The notes: generated by a model from the sequence alone, not told the origin. Numbered from the stretch's first letter, positions 26,001 to 40,033 are shown. The stretch: 64,000 nt of DNA from Theobroma cacao (GCF_000208745.1 NC_030850.1:32728599-32792598); one strand, 5' to 3'. Program-made: numbers and translations.

Positions 26001-29000
26001 GATGGGTCCCGCACACCTCCTATTATGTGTATGAGCTCCCTCCCTGCCTGATTCCCTTCTGCTGATCTTGACATCTTTTTTCATTCATTGGCTTTTGATT
26101 TATGCAAAGTCAAAAGAAAGTGAAATGCTTAACTTAGTCAATACTCCTATATATATTTATATGTCCAAAATAATAAGAAAACGGTTGCCGTATTAACAAA
26201 GATGGAAAATTTTCTACATTTCTCAGCTTTTTTAGAAGAAAAATCCATTGCTTGCAATCAGTCACAAATACCAGCAGGAAACAGACATGCAATTTCTCAT
26301 TGGCCACGTGGAAGACAACCTTGTTAACAAATACTAATTAAATTGCCATATGTATTCCTCTTAACTTCAACTGATTACAAGAAGTTAAACATTATAGTTT
26401 TAGTCATGCGAATGGAACCAGTTACTAAGGATGGTTTGTACTAAACGAGGAGCGTGTACCATTGGCTAAGGTGTACTTACTGCTGCATAGAAACTAAGGA
26501 ACAGTAACGGACAGGGGCTGGGGAAAATGAAAATTTGAAAAGAGAAAAAATAACCATTTAATCATCATCTTCCTGAGGGGTGTCCCTTGCATAATTTTGA
26601 GACACTTGGGACCCAGAAAGATGGCGTAGAGATCTGTTATCTGGACAGTGTAGCAGATGCAGATGTTGTGTAGTGCTCAGTATCTAATGGGTCCATTCCT
26701 CCCTGGACAAATTTGCATGCACACAAATTGACTCCATCAACTGATTCTCCACCATCTGATGAAAACCTCATATACCCTTTTCGTGTCTGTCTCCATTGAT
26801 CCCAAACTCCGGTATCCTGCATGGGACCCCTTTAAATGATGGGTCCGACCCCAAATTCCCATGAACCTCTTCATCTGGCCAAACTAGTCATTCCCGAAAA
26901 ATAAAAATGAAAAAAGGACAGGCATTGTTACCTGAGATAATTTTAACGTAAAGATCATTGAATATTTTGACAGACAGTAGCTTGAGGCAATTATTAGTGT
27001 TGAAGAAGTTTATGAATTGACTATATTACACGTCAACGTTTTGGCACTTTTTATTATTATTTCTCGGGAGCAAATTACAACTCGATTGTACAAAGGAGAT
27101 AAAAAGAAAAAGGATTTTCATTTTAATTCTAAATTTGTCAATTCGATTGAATGTAAACTGGTCCTATGTATAATTGATGTTAAAGTACTGTGTTTGCCGC
27201 CTATGATCGATACTTTCTAATCTTTTTATCAAGATTCCCATGGGTTTCACATTTCAATGCGGGCCATGCCCAGTACAGCTAATGATTTGGAATAATTTGA
27301 TGAATTTCTTGTTATCTTTCCAGTCATATGCTTGTTAAATCATTTAAAAATCTGCAGAAAAAGAAAAACTCAAGGGGGGTCTCTGGGATTTCTAATTTAA
27401 TCTATCTGTTCCTGATCATCTCTTAGAAATTTAATTTCCCTTTGTCTGTGGCTGGCTAAGAAAAGACCGCAAGAAAAGGTGCAAACAGCAAGGATTAGAG
27501 AGTTTATGTTCGAATTGACTAATCAAATTTTAGCAAAGGTGGTCCAGAGCAAGAGAAAAAAAAAAAAAAGGAAATGCATGCACAAAGAATTTGGTTCTGT
27601 AATCTGTATTCATATCACATATAGTGTTCCTAGTTTAGTCTTGTATGAATTAAATATATATTCAGCTTTCCAAAGAATTATTTGGCCCATCATGCTGCTA
27701 TACATCTCTAATCATTAAGATTAATATAGAATTAATCTGTAAACCGAATCCTTTTTCTCACTTATTTTATTGCTCAACTTTGTCATTTTGACACTAAAAA
27801 TAAGTTTTCTTGCAGAAACTGACTTCATATAGTTTAGTACCGTTATCAGACTTGTGCTATATTTCTTTCTTCTTTTCAGGGTTTGCTTTTTTACATTCAT
27901 GCTGCTGCATTCGTCAGCGTCTTGAATTGGCAAAGGTTTCCGGTGAAACATATTTCAAAATTAATGAAAGACTTAAGTCAAGTCTTCGCTTGTGTATCCA
28001 GGACGGCCAGGTTTTAAACCGAAAGGAAGATGCCACAAAGCCAAGCTTAATGCAGCATTAATTACAAAAGAACTAGCATTTCTGATGAATTTCCCTCACG
28101 ATATTTTTATGGCAGACATTATCTTTCAAGCATTTTTAAAGTTATTTGAATCTTGAAAAGTCCAACCTTACTGCAGGATTTAGATTCATGAGTAATTTGA
28201 TATTGACAGTTTTTTCTTTGGTCCCCAAAGTTTATTGTAGTTGTGTGTACCTTCTGCTTTGTAGCTCCACTACTAGAACAGGAAAAGCTATTCTCGTCCT
28301 CCTCAGATTCATGATCAGTCGGCTTAAAGTAATAAAATTCACTATTCTTTTTTGCAATGAATGTATGAACCAGAGGAACTTGGTCGTTGCAAATCTTGGA
28401 AAATCATATATCTGAACCTCACTCCTTGAGCATACAGCAAAATTTGTCATGTGAACAGTTCTAGTAAAAAAGGGTGATGCAGAAACGTCAGATATCTGTA
28501 CAAATGGTGGGGGTGCTCAGGCAGTGCTCTGGTCCAAATGGGGTTTTTCAAATAAAGAGACATATGAATCAACACATTGAATCAAATATTCGGATAAAGA
28601 TTTTAATTAGTTTTGGATTGGAATAAAGTTTGGGCTGTGGGTGGCTTTTCTTTGCTGGTAAACCTCAAGGGTTAGCTTTGCCTGTAGAAAGTCACTGTAG
28701 CTAAGAGAAATTAATGCTGTTGCAGTATGTGTTACCAAAACTATAGAACAACATATTTTAGTGGCATGTGTTGGCTAATTTGAATAAATACAGCTATGTA
28801 GTCACCTTCAACGTATGTAATTACAAGAAGACACAGCAGTCTGAATCTGTTTCTCGGTTTTGGCCATTGCCGTGTGAAGAAAGCGTTGCCCTTCTTGAAT
28901 TAATGAGAGGGGGAAAAAGGGGGAAAATGTGAATTAAGTCTTACGTCCCCAAAGTGGAAAAAATTTAGGGAGTAAGGTAATTTATAACAATGAGTGAAAT

Positions 29001-29999
29001 TCATCAGAAACAGGAAAGACATTCTTAATTTACAGAACATGAACAAAATAATTTGTTCTTTCCACGTAATGATGGAACTTTTCAAAGTGATCATGATTTG
29101 GAAGAATTGCCCCAAAAAGCTCACAGAGTAAAGAAGGGAGTGGATCCTGTTTCCTTTGAGACACAAAAGTTGTTGTGCATTAAGCAAAGGAATATATAAT
29201 ATCATATATATATATATATATTCCTGCAGAGGGGGAGAACTTTCTGTTATTTTCCATCTTGACTGTGTTGTTGGGGCTGCTTTTGAATTGGGATTTCAGG
29301 AGGTGAGCAAGCACATAAAAGGATGAAACCAAATACTGAAAGTCCAGAACCAGTTATCAGACAGAAATTCTATACTTTTGCCTAAGAGTAAAAGAGAGTT
29401 ACTGTCGGTCTCCCATTAAGTAAAATTTACCATTAGGTTTGGATTCACTAACAGAAGTTAGAAGCATGGGGTGATTATCAAAACTTCTGTTTTTCTCATA
29501 TAATATCAGAAAAAATGTCCCACCATCCCTGCAAAAGACATTAATTCTCAGACCTTTGATAAGACACATGCAACTCAGACCATTAACTCATCTCCACCTC
29601 TCGTCAATATGAGGAGAAGGAATAGAAAAAAAAAAGGAAGGAGGGAAGAAAAAAAATCGAAATAAAGAGGAAAATTTAAAGAATTAATAAAAGGAAGGGG
29701 GGTGGGGGAGGGGGCGGTGAGAGAGAAACTACAACACCTTATTGAATGTGACTTTTCTTTCTGGGGAGCCTCCTCTTATATTAATTCAACTCCCTTTCAC
29801 AGCTGCTACTTCATTTTCTAGCCTCCCTATATCAAAACCCTCTCTCTTTTTCTCTCTCTCTCTCAAATTTTTTTTACCAAAGCATTCCAAAGATACTGTT
29901 CAGAACCACCCCTGCTTTGCTGACAGTTTCACCTAGGATTCAGCAAAGTTGCTGTTTTAGGAAAGGTCTCTTCCTCATTGTAATTTGGTCTGTCTCAAA
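20040..29999. other. Gene-poor upstream region of the MYB gene
   Basis: No gene is supported. 20.04-20.25 and 21.28-21.45 kb are less AT-rich. Simple repeats include TA tracts near 20788-20806, 22921-22932, 23876-23888, 25367-25377 and 29204-29221, and poly-A or poly-T runs. A 16-base match to miR396 sits at 21356-21371 but without a hairpin (see findings). The last 250 bases look like a MYB leader, with a CT-rich tract at about 29838-29865. The many short open frames lack domains, plausible coding composition or splice logic. Confidence 0.5.
24366..24532 (-). repeat. Dispersed repeat, copy 2 (inverted relative to 18630-18790)
   Basis: Read on the minus strand it gives GGGTGGAGCTAAGG, a TATAAAATTTGATATATATA segment and ATGATTACTCTTTAATCATC, matching the order of the copy at 18630. 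The two copies differ by many substitutions, so they are old. Confidence 0.6.
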
Positions 30000-31569
30000 A
30001 TGGGGAGGCACTCTTGCTGTTACAAGCAGAAACTGAGGAAAGGTCTTTGGTCCCCTGAAGAAGATGAGAAGCTCTTGAGGCATATTACAAAGTACGGCCA
30101 TGGCTGCTGGAGCTCTGTCCCTAAGCAAGCTGGTAATTTAAGAAACTTTTAACTCCCTTTTCATGTTAGTTTCTTCTTTAAATCATCTGGTCTTCAGAAA
30201 AATATATGACAGAGTATTAATGAAATTATTTCCGTAACATGGCCAAATTGGCAGGTCTGCAGAGGTGTGGAAAGAGCTGCAGGTTAAGGTGGATTAATTA
30301 CTTGAGGCCTGATTTAAAGAGAGGCACATTCTCTCAGGAAGAAGAAAACCTCATAATTGAACTTCATGCAGTTTTGGGTAATAGGTATTCTTTCCTTCTC
30401 ATGACTTTTTCTCGTTTTTGGATTTTGCACAGAATTCTGTGTAAACATTCTTTGCCTTCTGTTGGTTCCTCAGGTGGTCCCAAATCGCTGCACAATTGCC
30501 AGGAAGAACCGACAATGAAATTAAAAATCTGTGGAACTCTTGCTTAAAGAAGAAGCTTAGGCAGAGAGGCATTGACCCTGTCACACACAAACCGCTCTCA
30601 GAGGTTGAAAATGGAGAAGACAAGAGTCAACAGACGAACAGCCGGGATAAGGCCTCCGGGGCATCTAGTGAATTGAACCTCAACACCGACAATCTTAAAC
30701 CTGGAGTAACTTTACATGAACAAAGACCAACGTCAGTTACTGCACATGGTTACCAATTGGAAATGGAAGGCTCTCCCAGCTCCAAGACAATGAACAGCAG
30801 CAATAACAATAGCAACAACAACAATTTGATGACATCCACAGCCAGCAAAGACTTCTTTCTGGATAGATTTGCAGCCACTCACCATGAAAGCACAACCACA
30901 AACAGCCAGCCTTCTGATTTAGTGGGGCATCTTCCAATTCAACAATTGAACTATGCATCCAATGCCAGGCTCTCATCTACCTCAAATCCTACTCTCTGGT
31001 TCACGCAAACTAGCAAGGCTTTCGATATCAATTCTGAATTTTCCTCAAGCGCGATGTCTACCCTTCTCCCACCATTGACAAGTTCATTTCTCTCTGCTCC
31101 TGTGGGATTCAAGCCTTCTGTCTCCGTTTCCTCTGATAGCCCTTCGATGCCCTCGTTTACTGTTAATGGATCCCGCTACTGGGAAACCGGTGCCTCCGCC
31201 AATAACAGTAACAGCAGCAGCAGCACTGAGCTGCAAAGCAACAGTTCCTTCTTTGAGAATAGTTTCTCCTGGGGGTTGGCAGATTGTAGCACATCAGAGA
31301 AAGAGGCTCCAATCCCTCTAATGGAAAGCCAAGCAGAAGAAATCAAGTGGCCAGAATATCTCAATAACCCATTATTAGTGGCGGCTGCTTTGCAAAATCA
31401 AACTCCACAATCCTTATACAACATTGAGATAAAATCAGAAACACATTTCCTGACTAATAGTTCAAACAGTATGTGGCCCCATAGCCAACAGCAGCAAGAA
31501 CCCTTACAAAATTCCGATATGTGTGCTAAGGATATCCAGAGACTTACGGCAACTTATGGACATATTTAG
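30000..31569 (+). CDS. MYB61-like: R2R3-MYB transcription factor, subgroup 13 (MYB61/50/55/86-like)
   Basis: Nuclear DNA-binding activator. Relatives in this subgroup control secondary wall, lignin, seed mucilage and stomatal traits. Three exons: 30000-30132 (133 nt), 30255-30384 (130 nt) and 30474-31569, the classic R2R3-MYB exon pattern, giving 452 residues. The protein starts [21 protein letters not shown]2 covers about residues 14-61 and R3 about 67-112, with [20 protein letters not shown] across the second splice, followed by the [20 protein letters not shown] stretch shared by this clade. The C-terminal half is Ser/Asn/Gln-rich and ends with motifs close to MYB61: [20 protein letters not shown] and [11 protein letters not shown]. 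The ATG context and CT-rich leader fit. Which of the four Arabidopsis paralogues is the true orthologue needs a tree. Confidence 0.93.
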
Positions 31570-34500
31570 CTTTTGCATTTATCAAAGGACCTCTCTTCTT
31601 AGAAGAAAGTAAAGAAGAAGGGGGCTTGAACAAATGCCATTCTCATATCAGGTGTGTACCACAGATTTTTCTTTCTTTCTCTTTTTTCGCCCCCTTTCTC
31701 TTCATTCTCGTGTATATAGGTCTGATACAAAAATTTATCACCTCTGCTTTTGGACTATTTGTGAGCATAACAATCTTGTTGTTAGCTTTTTCTTTCTTCT
31801 TTATTTTTCCATCTTTTTTTTTTTTTGTGCGTGTGTGTGGGGTAGAACTGCAGAATAAGGCTTGTTTTCGTGGCTTTTTACTCTTCTTTGCCTCGTTGCA
31901 TATGGGTCATATTTGTGCATTGGAATGTTGCGATTCTATCTGTAAAACAATCGATGAAAAAGAAAAGAATATTTGTTATTCATCCGTGGGGGTTTTTACC
32001 ATACTTTTGTTACCCGCTTTTAGAACGACACACTTTTCAAATCGAAACACAAAAACAGATGTTAATAAGTTGTCTGCAATCTATCCAAATCGTTCCTTTA
32101 GACTGTGCCATCTCCTGGTTTAGATAGTAATTGAAAAATACATGAAACTTGTTTCATCGGCGCCTTTTTTTCCAGTTCCAACACCCTAAATTGGTTGTCT
32201 ATCACTGTCTTGCAAGGACATAAGATATCCTTATCGCTTTTATAACAGCTTTATCACTTTTCTCCTTTCTCTCCCCCCTCCCTTTAATTTTTGGTGATTT
32301 TCGAGTAAATGAATCCATTACTTGGGCTGCCTTTTGCCTGAAACAATCTTAACACCTGAACTACATTTTTCAGTTTGCTTGATTTTCAAGTCTCAAAAGG
32401 AATTATAAAAACCCATCCCCACCACTCGCCCTCTCCTTTTCTTTGTCCCACGCACGTACACACCCACGCTCACGCAGATACACCCAAAACTCAATAAGAA
32501 CATGAGCCTAAACTTTAAGAGAGAAAAGAAGGGTTATGCCACTTCATCGTCAGGTAAGAAAAAAAAAAAAACACCCACAGAACAAATTGAGAGTTATTAA
32601 CTTTCTTGTCCGTACAAGGGAAAGTGACTCTCAATCTAATAAGGGCCATATATCAGGTGCTGTCTTGTAGCTTCTTTTAAGACACTTACATTATCTTAAG
32701 AAACACTTTATAAAGCAAGAAACTTCCAATTCAAGGGAAGGAGAGAAGTCAATCTCGCAGTGAATGCATAAAAAATATATTTATATATTTGCTGACATGG
32801 AAAATACATCACCACCGTCCACTTGGCAGCATCTTTGAGAGGATACATTCAACTTTTTATTGTAAAATGGTCCAAAGCTTCAATCTTTGCTTGCAGTAAA
32901 AGAACTATGCATTTACGCTTTGTTTAGCTGCAGTTAATGCCGCTTCTGATTAAAGACCAGGCCACTTATGGTCAGAATTACAGGGTTTTTTTTCTCCTAA
33001 GTTCTGGAACAAAAGACTAAATGGTTCGGAATCCAATGTAGTTTTTGGACAAGGAGAGATGAAAGAAATGGGGAATATGTCTATGTCAGTTTGAGATAAT
33101 GAGCTAAGCTAGCAAACCAATTAATGTACTGCTCGTGTAACAATTCAACGCTTACATTATCCGTATATTTTACTTGAAAACTGGAAGTATATGAAAGCGA
33201 AGCTGTGTTGGAGGACCCACTGCAATAATTTCTAGTTGGGTGAGTCATGGGGGCATCTTCCTCACGGGCACAACATCAACCCCATGCCCCGTCCCCCAAA
33301 TGGCATCTGTTATCAGGAAACAATATTTTCAGGCCTGTTTTAATGCAATTAATTGCAGAGACTTAATGACTTCACTGTTTGCCTGATGACTCTGGGAAAC
33401 TTTGAACTTGTTGTCATGCATTCAAGTTCAAGCATTGCAATCACGCAGTTGCTTGACCATATTCACGAAAACACAAAGTAATCATCTATATAAAGGTTAA
33501 AGGTTTTGAAAATTATGTTATTGCCAGTTAGTTAGAGGACAAAAATCAAACCTTCATGTTGATTTTAATTTGGGGTTTGATATCGTTGTCAACAATAAAA
33601 TAAGCACAAATCCTCAACTCTCAAAGATAGGAAAGTACTAATTAATTTATGTAATCAAACTGTAGCTTAGTCCCCAAGCAATGAAAACAGCACATCCAGC
33701 TTCAAACATAAAACAGAAAAAAATTCATTAGTACTAATATTCCTTTAGCAGAAAAAAATTAGGGAGTTATATATATATATATCAATAGTTAGTATATTTA
33801 AAGTTTAGCCAGTTCTGGGACTTCAAAAATCTGCAGCATTGCAGGAGAAGACTGGAGAAGAATTTATACCAGTAGTTATACTAAACCAAATTTAGATCAA
33901 TTTGCAGCCAGCTGATACCATCTTTGTTGAAAAGCAATAGGGCATAAATGCACAGAGTAGAAATAGTTTGAACAAAGAACAGACAGGTTTCAATGTCAAG
34001 CCAAGCCCAACCTTGCAAACGCCTAAAACCCAAAATTATGTGCAGCAGAGTACTGGGATGATACTCTAGTCTCCAGCTATGAATTATGAAATGCTCTACC
34101 CTTGCAATGAATCAAGACTATGGTGGTCATCAGAGTCTAGAACTCGGGCAACACCTATGCTTGCTTGTAATACATGAAATAGTTTTACTTCAATTGATCA
34201 GCAAAAAGGTTCTATATTTTTCTTGATCCGTTAGCTCAGCTGTGTGTGAACAATTTTGGGAAAGGAAGCACCACCAAACTATGCCATACCAATGAAAATT
34301 TGGCGGATGAAAGATGGAAAATGATAGCAGATGAGAAAAAAGTAGTAGTTTCCAAGTATACCTGACCTAATAACGTTGACTACAATCTACAAATTATTGG
34401 GTTAACCTTTAGGACATGGAAAGTAGGGGGAAAAGGAGGAAAAAGATTCAACAAAACCATCATATTTACTTTGTTCACCTCATAATTCAGCACTTGCCCT

Positions 34501-35200
34501 TTTCCTGATAATGAAATCTCCTTCATCTTCTGATGCATAGGTGCATACTCCACAAAAATTAAATAACTAGAAGCTCTCCTAAGTTGCTAACATGATGATA
34601 TTGAGAATGCAGATTTTTATTGACAATTAAACCAAACTTAATTTGTTGGAAAAATATTCATGAACTGGATTTGGTCAATTGAACAAAATATGAAAAAAAA
34701 TGGCAATGGCAACTGGAAACGACTGTCAAGTTGGCAACCTTTGGTAACGAGGTAGTCTGTCTACAGCATTTAGATGATTAAGCTTTGGACTAGGCTGCAT
34801 TTAAATAGGGCCAGCTCCATCTCATATCAACCCGGGCCGAAGCTTCCAATTTGTCAGAGACTTTTCTCTGACTGGGTCAGCTTTTTTCAACAGCTGGGCC
34901 AATTATGGGTGAAGGTCCAGACCGCCAAGGACTAGGATCCATCTGATGGATCATTCCACTCAAAATATTGCCAATTAGTACTTCAGGAGAAAGGGTAAAA
35001 GAAAACACTTTATGACATTTGCATATAACAGATTTACCTTTGCCTATGCAAGTGAACTGTAAAATAATTAAGATATTCATACAGAAATAGAAAATTCTAT
35101 ATTAAATGTTTATAGAAAAAAATATAAATAATATTTTAAATAATTCTTAAACTGTTTAATAAAATTCAAATTAGACTTCATTCTTATATCATCTTTTATA
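31570..35200. other. MYB 3' UTR and intergenic DNA, nothing else recognised
   Basis: The first 500 bases are probably MYB 3' UTR; open frames in it (31626-32127) are low-complexity Phe/Leu/Cys-rich translations of T-rich DNA. From 32.4 to 35.2 kb I see no gene, RNA or clear repeat. A TA tract is at 33771-33782. Confidence 0.5.
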
Positions 35201-35500
35201 AAGTCCTTATATTTTTATTTTGTATCAAATAAACCATTAAAACTAATCATTAATTAATTATCATTAATCAAAATATAATTTCTCATTTTTTATATCATGT
35301 GATGTTGATGTTAAGAGTGAAAATATTACGTGATCATGGTATCATGTTATATTAATGCGTCATGTCATCATTCACTGTGATATATCAAAATATCACATCA
35401 ACATTATGTTATATAAAATGACAAGTGATATTTTAACTAATAATAACTAATCAATTGTCGTAAAAGCCTATTTGAACCAAAGTAAAAAATAAAAAGACTT
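35201..35500. mobile_element. MITE-like inverted repeat, ~110-bp arms
   Basis: The left arm starts AAGTCCTTATATTTTTATTT and includes ATCAAATAAACC and ATCATGTGATGTTGATGTT. The right arm, read in reverse, gives AAGTCTTTTTATTTTTTACT, TTCAAATAGGC and ATAATGTTGATGTGATA. Arms are imperfect over about 110 bases with an ~80-base loop. No target-site duplication was defined; the true ends may lie slightly outside. Confidence 0.6.
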
Positions 35501-38500
35501 AATTGAATGTAATAAATAAATAAATAAATAATAATTTATTTAAATTTTTTAAATAATTTAAAATTTTTTTAAAATATTATACCAAAAAAATTAATGAACT
35601 TTCCCTTCATTGTTGATTTGTTACTAAAACTTAAAAGTCGTCTCGATTTTGGAAATTACCCTCCCCTTTTCCCACCTCTTTTGTGTTAGTAACTTTTTTT
35701 CTTCTTTGAAAAGATCCCTTTTTCTTTTTAATACGCAGGAAGAGCACTAAATAACGTATGAATTCAACTCCATAATTCAAGGAAATGAAACAAATTTAAC
35801 TAAAAAAAATGAAACCATTGGACCAATTGCCGACATTTTCATTTCAAAGATTACAAAAAGAAAAGAAAATTAAACTGCTAAAGAACCCTCCAACAAGGGA
35901 ACCACCTGATATATAAAATGTTTTCCATTTAAATGGTGGGTTGCCTAAGCACTTTCCTTCAAACCTTGACCAGACAAAAGAGGCTGCTCAACTATTGATC
36001 TTCTCCCAACTTTTGGTTAGAATTCTATTTGCCTAGCCCAATCGGTTATGAGTCATCAATGGAACTGATTTTTCCTTTTCAGGGACCCTTTAACACGTGA
36101 TAATGTCTGATTAGTCCATGACTTTTTGCCCCATTCTTCTTCAACCTCTCCCTCATCTTTTCTGTATTTTTAACTCTTTTGTAAATTGCAAAGTAGCAGC
36201 ATTTGCTTCTCATAAACCACACTAAGCAATTGATTCCATTGGTATGTTCACATCAAGACTTGGTCTCTCATTGGGAATTATACTTCCCGTCAAGGGGACA
36301 CCAGGCCCATTTACAGTTACTAGAGACAAAAAGCTGTTATTTTCATCAACTCTTGAGGAAATTACTTGCATTATATCCTGTTGTAGGCTGAGAAATTCAG
36401 AACACCCATTCCAAATTCCACATTCCACCACCGACTAACCTTTCTGAACCCTCACCTCTGCCTCCCCTTTGGGCCCAAAGAAAATCAGGGTCAAGTTTTA
36501 ACATTAAATATTAATAGATGGGAAGATATTCTTGCCAATGGACTCTCTCCCTGACCAAACAATGTTTTATCTCCCCAGGGCTTTGGAGCCCACTGCCTAT
36601 CACTTTCCATCGAGGCACTGCCTCCATTGTCGGCAATTTGTGTAGAATTGCAGCAGTGGCCAAGAACGGGCTTATTCTCTTTTTCGCCTAAATGTAGATA
36701 TACAAACTTGTTTTTGCAATTTATTGTGTTTTCCAAGTTCATGTGTTGGCAATTTGTTGGCTACAAAAACCTTAATTTGTTGATCCAATACAGGTTGGAG
36801 TGGTCAGTAGGTTTATTGTGCAAAACGAAAACCAACCCAAGGAAGGAAAATATTTTTTTCTTCTTCAAATGTCTGGAACGTGGTCCACGTAGCATTTTCC
36901 CTACAAAGAAAATAATAAAGGACAGAATAAAACCATGGAAGGAAATGCCTACCCATCCCAACATTATATAAAGTCATTTCACATTAAATATAGACAAAAT
37001 TTCTCCCTTTTTTGACCCTTTTATAAAGAAGAAATCGTTCTTGGCCCTGCTCTAGCAGCTAGCAGGGAAGTTAACTAGAGTGTTAGAGTAAGCAAGTCCT
37101 AGGAACGATTTGACATTTAAGTAACACATTTTGTTATAAAATGCATGGTTCAATGAATCATTTCCAATGCCTTCCCCTCTTTCCTTCCAAAAAAGGAAGA
37201 GAATTGTTTGGTGAATAATTGAGATTCTTAAGCTAATAGTATCTCAAAAGCTTGCCACATCTCCCAACCTCTAACTTATCTTCCATAGATTTTCTTTTCT
37301 CCTTTTCCTTTTGTTAAATGAATCAAAATGCCATCATTAACTTCTGTCATTAGTTTTGATGTGATGTAGGATAAAAAAATAAGTTTTATTCTTTCATATC
37401 GTACCTTAAAAGCGAATAACTTTTCATTGATAATTTTAATCGAGTATAATTTTTTTTAGTTTCAAATTTATTTATAAAAATATCTTTCAATTAATAATTT
37501 TATAAATTTAACAAAATTATTGTATTAATTAAAAGATACTTCGATAATTAATCTTAATAAATGTCTCCACAATAAAACCCCGAGAATAATAAAACGATAT
37601 ATCAGCAATTGTAGCAGTGAGCTATCATTTCATTTGTCATGGAGCCAACATAAGGCAAATACGACAAATGGGGTCCACTCCTCCAAGGCTTGATCCAAAC
37701 CACACAAAATCTAAGGAATGCTCATCACGTAACGTCTCTCAATCGTCCGATCATCCACGTCAGTCTTTTCCCATTATATGGCCAAAATAAAACTCTTTTT
37801 CTAATTACTTCTATTTAGCACGTGTAAGCAACACAGTCACTGTCACCTCCACATCAGCCGACCTTTTACCACTGCCTTCTACAAAGCTGGCTTGAATTTT
37901 TTTTTTTTAAAAAAAAGGCTACTAGTCAAAGGATCAATGGTCGGTGAGCGGCTGTGTTAACTAAACCCATTAAGCTCCGTTCAACGGAATTAAATAAATT
38001 TATCATCAAAATTCAAAATTTTTGAAGATAAAACAGGTGGCTAAAAGAAGTAATTAAATATATTGAATGGAAACGGAAAAAAAATAAAAAAAGAACAAAA
38101 AGGAGAAGATAAAGGCCGAGGCAACAGCTCGTGCTGGCGCAGTAAGTGATGTGTTGGGTGCATGATAGGAAGACCACGTGGCAAGGAATGGGCCTGGACA
38201 ACTGGAGGGTCATTGGTGGACCCCACAGTTGGGCCGCGACGCTTTTGTTTCGGAAATCCACCATTAGGGCATTTGTCGTTTTGAAGCTTTGGGTGAGGAA
38301 ATAAGGACCCAAAAACGCGGACAGCTGTCCCCTTAAACGCGGTTCCATACATCAGCTTCGATCATCTTCAAATCAAAGACAGTCTCGTGGGCCTGATGCT
38401 ACCGAACGCCCACTCCCCAGGTCACCCCAAAATTAGCTTATCCATTACCCAAAACACCCTTGTTTTGTTCATTGGTACCAACGTCTTGATAGCCACGAAA

Positions 38501-40033
38501 TCTTTGGATTTTTGGAGGGTAATTTTGGAGTTTGCGTTGTAGTAAACTAGTGATCCATAAAGTTATACAATGTGGATAATGTTTGGATTAACTCAATTTC
38601 TTTTTTTTTTTTTTTTGCTTTTACTTGGATATAAAAATGTCTGCATCAGCTTTACTACCAAACTATATGGCAGTAAAACTATAATGTGGAAATTACCATT
38701 TATTTAAATACTAACCATATAGAATAATAACATACGCGGAAAACACACGGTTAATCAAGTGTCAAAGTCCGTTCAAGATTACATTAATTAACCAAGTAAA
38801 AGCGAGTAATCTGTAGAAGTTTACTTTGACTTGTTTATAACTCGAAATTATTATAATTTTAAGCAATTTTATGACTATGGTTATGGTTGGAGCGGAGGGG
38901 CATTTGCCACATTGGATCCTCACCTTACATAGTCAAAATGTACTGTGTACTGTCGAATGGCGTAGAGATGAAACATTACAAACGTGAACAATTTGTCCAG
39001 ACGAAGAAAAGGAGACGGAACTTGACCCTCTTAAGGAATGCATGTCGATTTCTTATTACGAGGAGAGGGACCATATGTACAGTACTATCAACAGAGCTAT
39101 TAATTGAGACAATATTTAGGGTTTAGTACAGTTTCGATATTTCATTTTCAAGTGTTTCACTAATACATGAATCAGTGAAGTACAGAGTGAATAAAATTTT
39201 GCACGCTGGGCAGTGAAGCTTTCAGAGTCATTTTCCAAGGATGTTAATGCTAAGTTAAAAGGGAAAAAGAGAATGAGAAAAAAAAAAAAAAGGTTAGATT
39301 GGAGCATCGATTGAAATGAAGAAAGAGTATAGTGATATCCGCAAATGGCCTAGGTTTTGGGTCATGGTGCGGGCAGGTCTCAATCTTTGTTTCCTTGTTA
39401 ACACCTAGTGAGTCGTGAGTCGCGACCCAGCAGCGGATATCAAATGAGTGCTGTGTTAGCAGCAAAGGAAGATGTCTGAAGCTACGTGTCCTGAAGTGAG
39501 TGGTGTGGGACACTCCCCTCTTGAGCTGATTCTCTACGTCATTTGTCTCAATGTTGCCGTGTGGATTTCTTAATCATTATTAATTAACCAAAAGGAGGCC
39601 GGATCAGAAACTTCTTACCCAACTGATTTCATATTAAGATTACCATCCCACCCTCTTTTTAATTCTCAACCACCGTCAGGGTAGCTGGAAGGATGTGAAT
39701 CAAGTGAGGGAGTGAGTGAGGACTTAAATGGGCATATCTGGAATTTTAAGGCATGAACATTTGCTATAAATTTGGTCGTAGGAGGATTGATTTGGGTTTA
39801 CCTTTTGCCTTATCATGAAATGAGAAACGAATGATTCACAAAAGCCCGAACGCCACAGCTTGTTAATAAGTGCAGCCGCTCTTTCTGTATTCTCTCTCTC
39901 TCTCTCTCTCTCTAATCAATTATCGTTTTGATATACAGAAAAACACTTTACCTTCTTCACTCATTTGGTTTCTTTCTCGTTTCTTGGAGTTGCAAAATCA
40001 CAGGAAAGAAGAAAAGGAAGGAAAAAGAAAACT
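35501..40033. other. Intergenic region with promoter-like motifs
   Basis: An AAAT repeat run lies near 35513-35530. Around 37.6-37.9 and 38.15-38.4 kb the DNA has bZIP/bHLH-type motifs (CACGTG, CCACGTGG, CCACGTCAG) but no gene follows that I can support. 39.5-40.03 kb should hold the DUF1685 promoter and 5' leader, with a pure TC repeat at 39891-39913. Confidence 0.45.

Noticed and set aside
30474..30530. miR858 target site in the MYB third exon
   Set aside because: Aligned by eye there are at least five mismatches, two of them adjacent, too many for a confident plant miRNA site.
31626..32127. Open frames downstream of MYB rich in Phe, Leu, Ser and Cys
   Set aside because: They are translations of T-rich 3' UTR sequence with overlapping frames and no family features.
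36200..36971. Overlapping open frames on both strands near 36.2-37.0 kb
   Set aside because: No motif, no splice logic and frames contradict each other; treated as chance.
39965..40033. N-terminal extension of the DUF1685 protein beginning at a TTG
   Set aside because: No ATG in the extension; the sequence is a TC- and GA-rich leader, and ATG 40034 has a good context.
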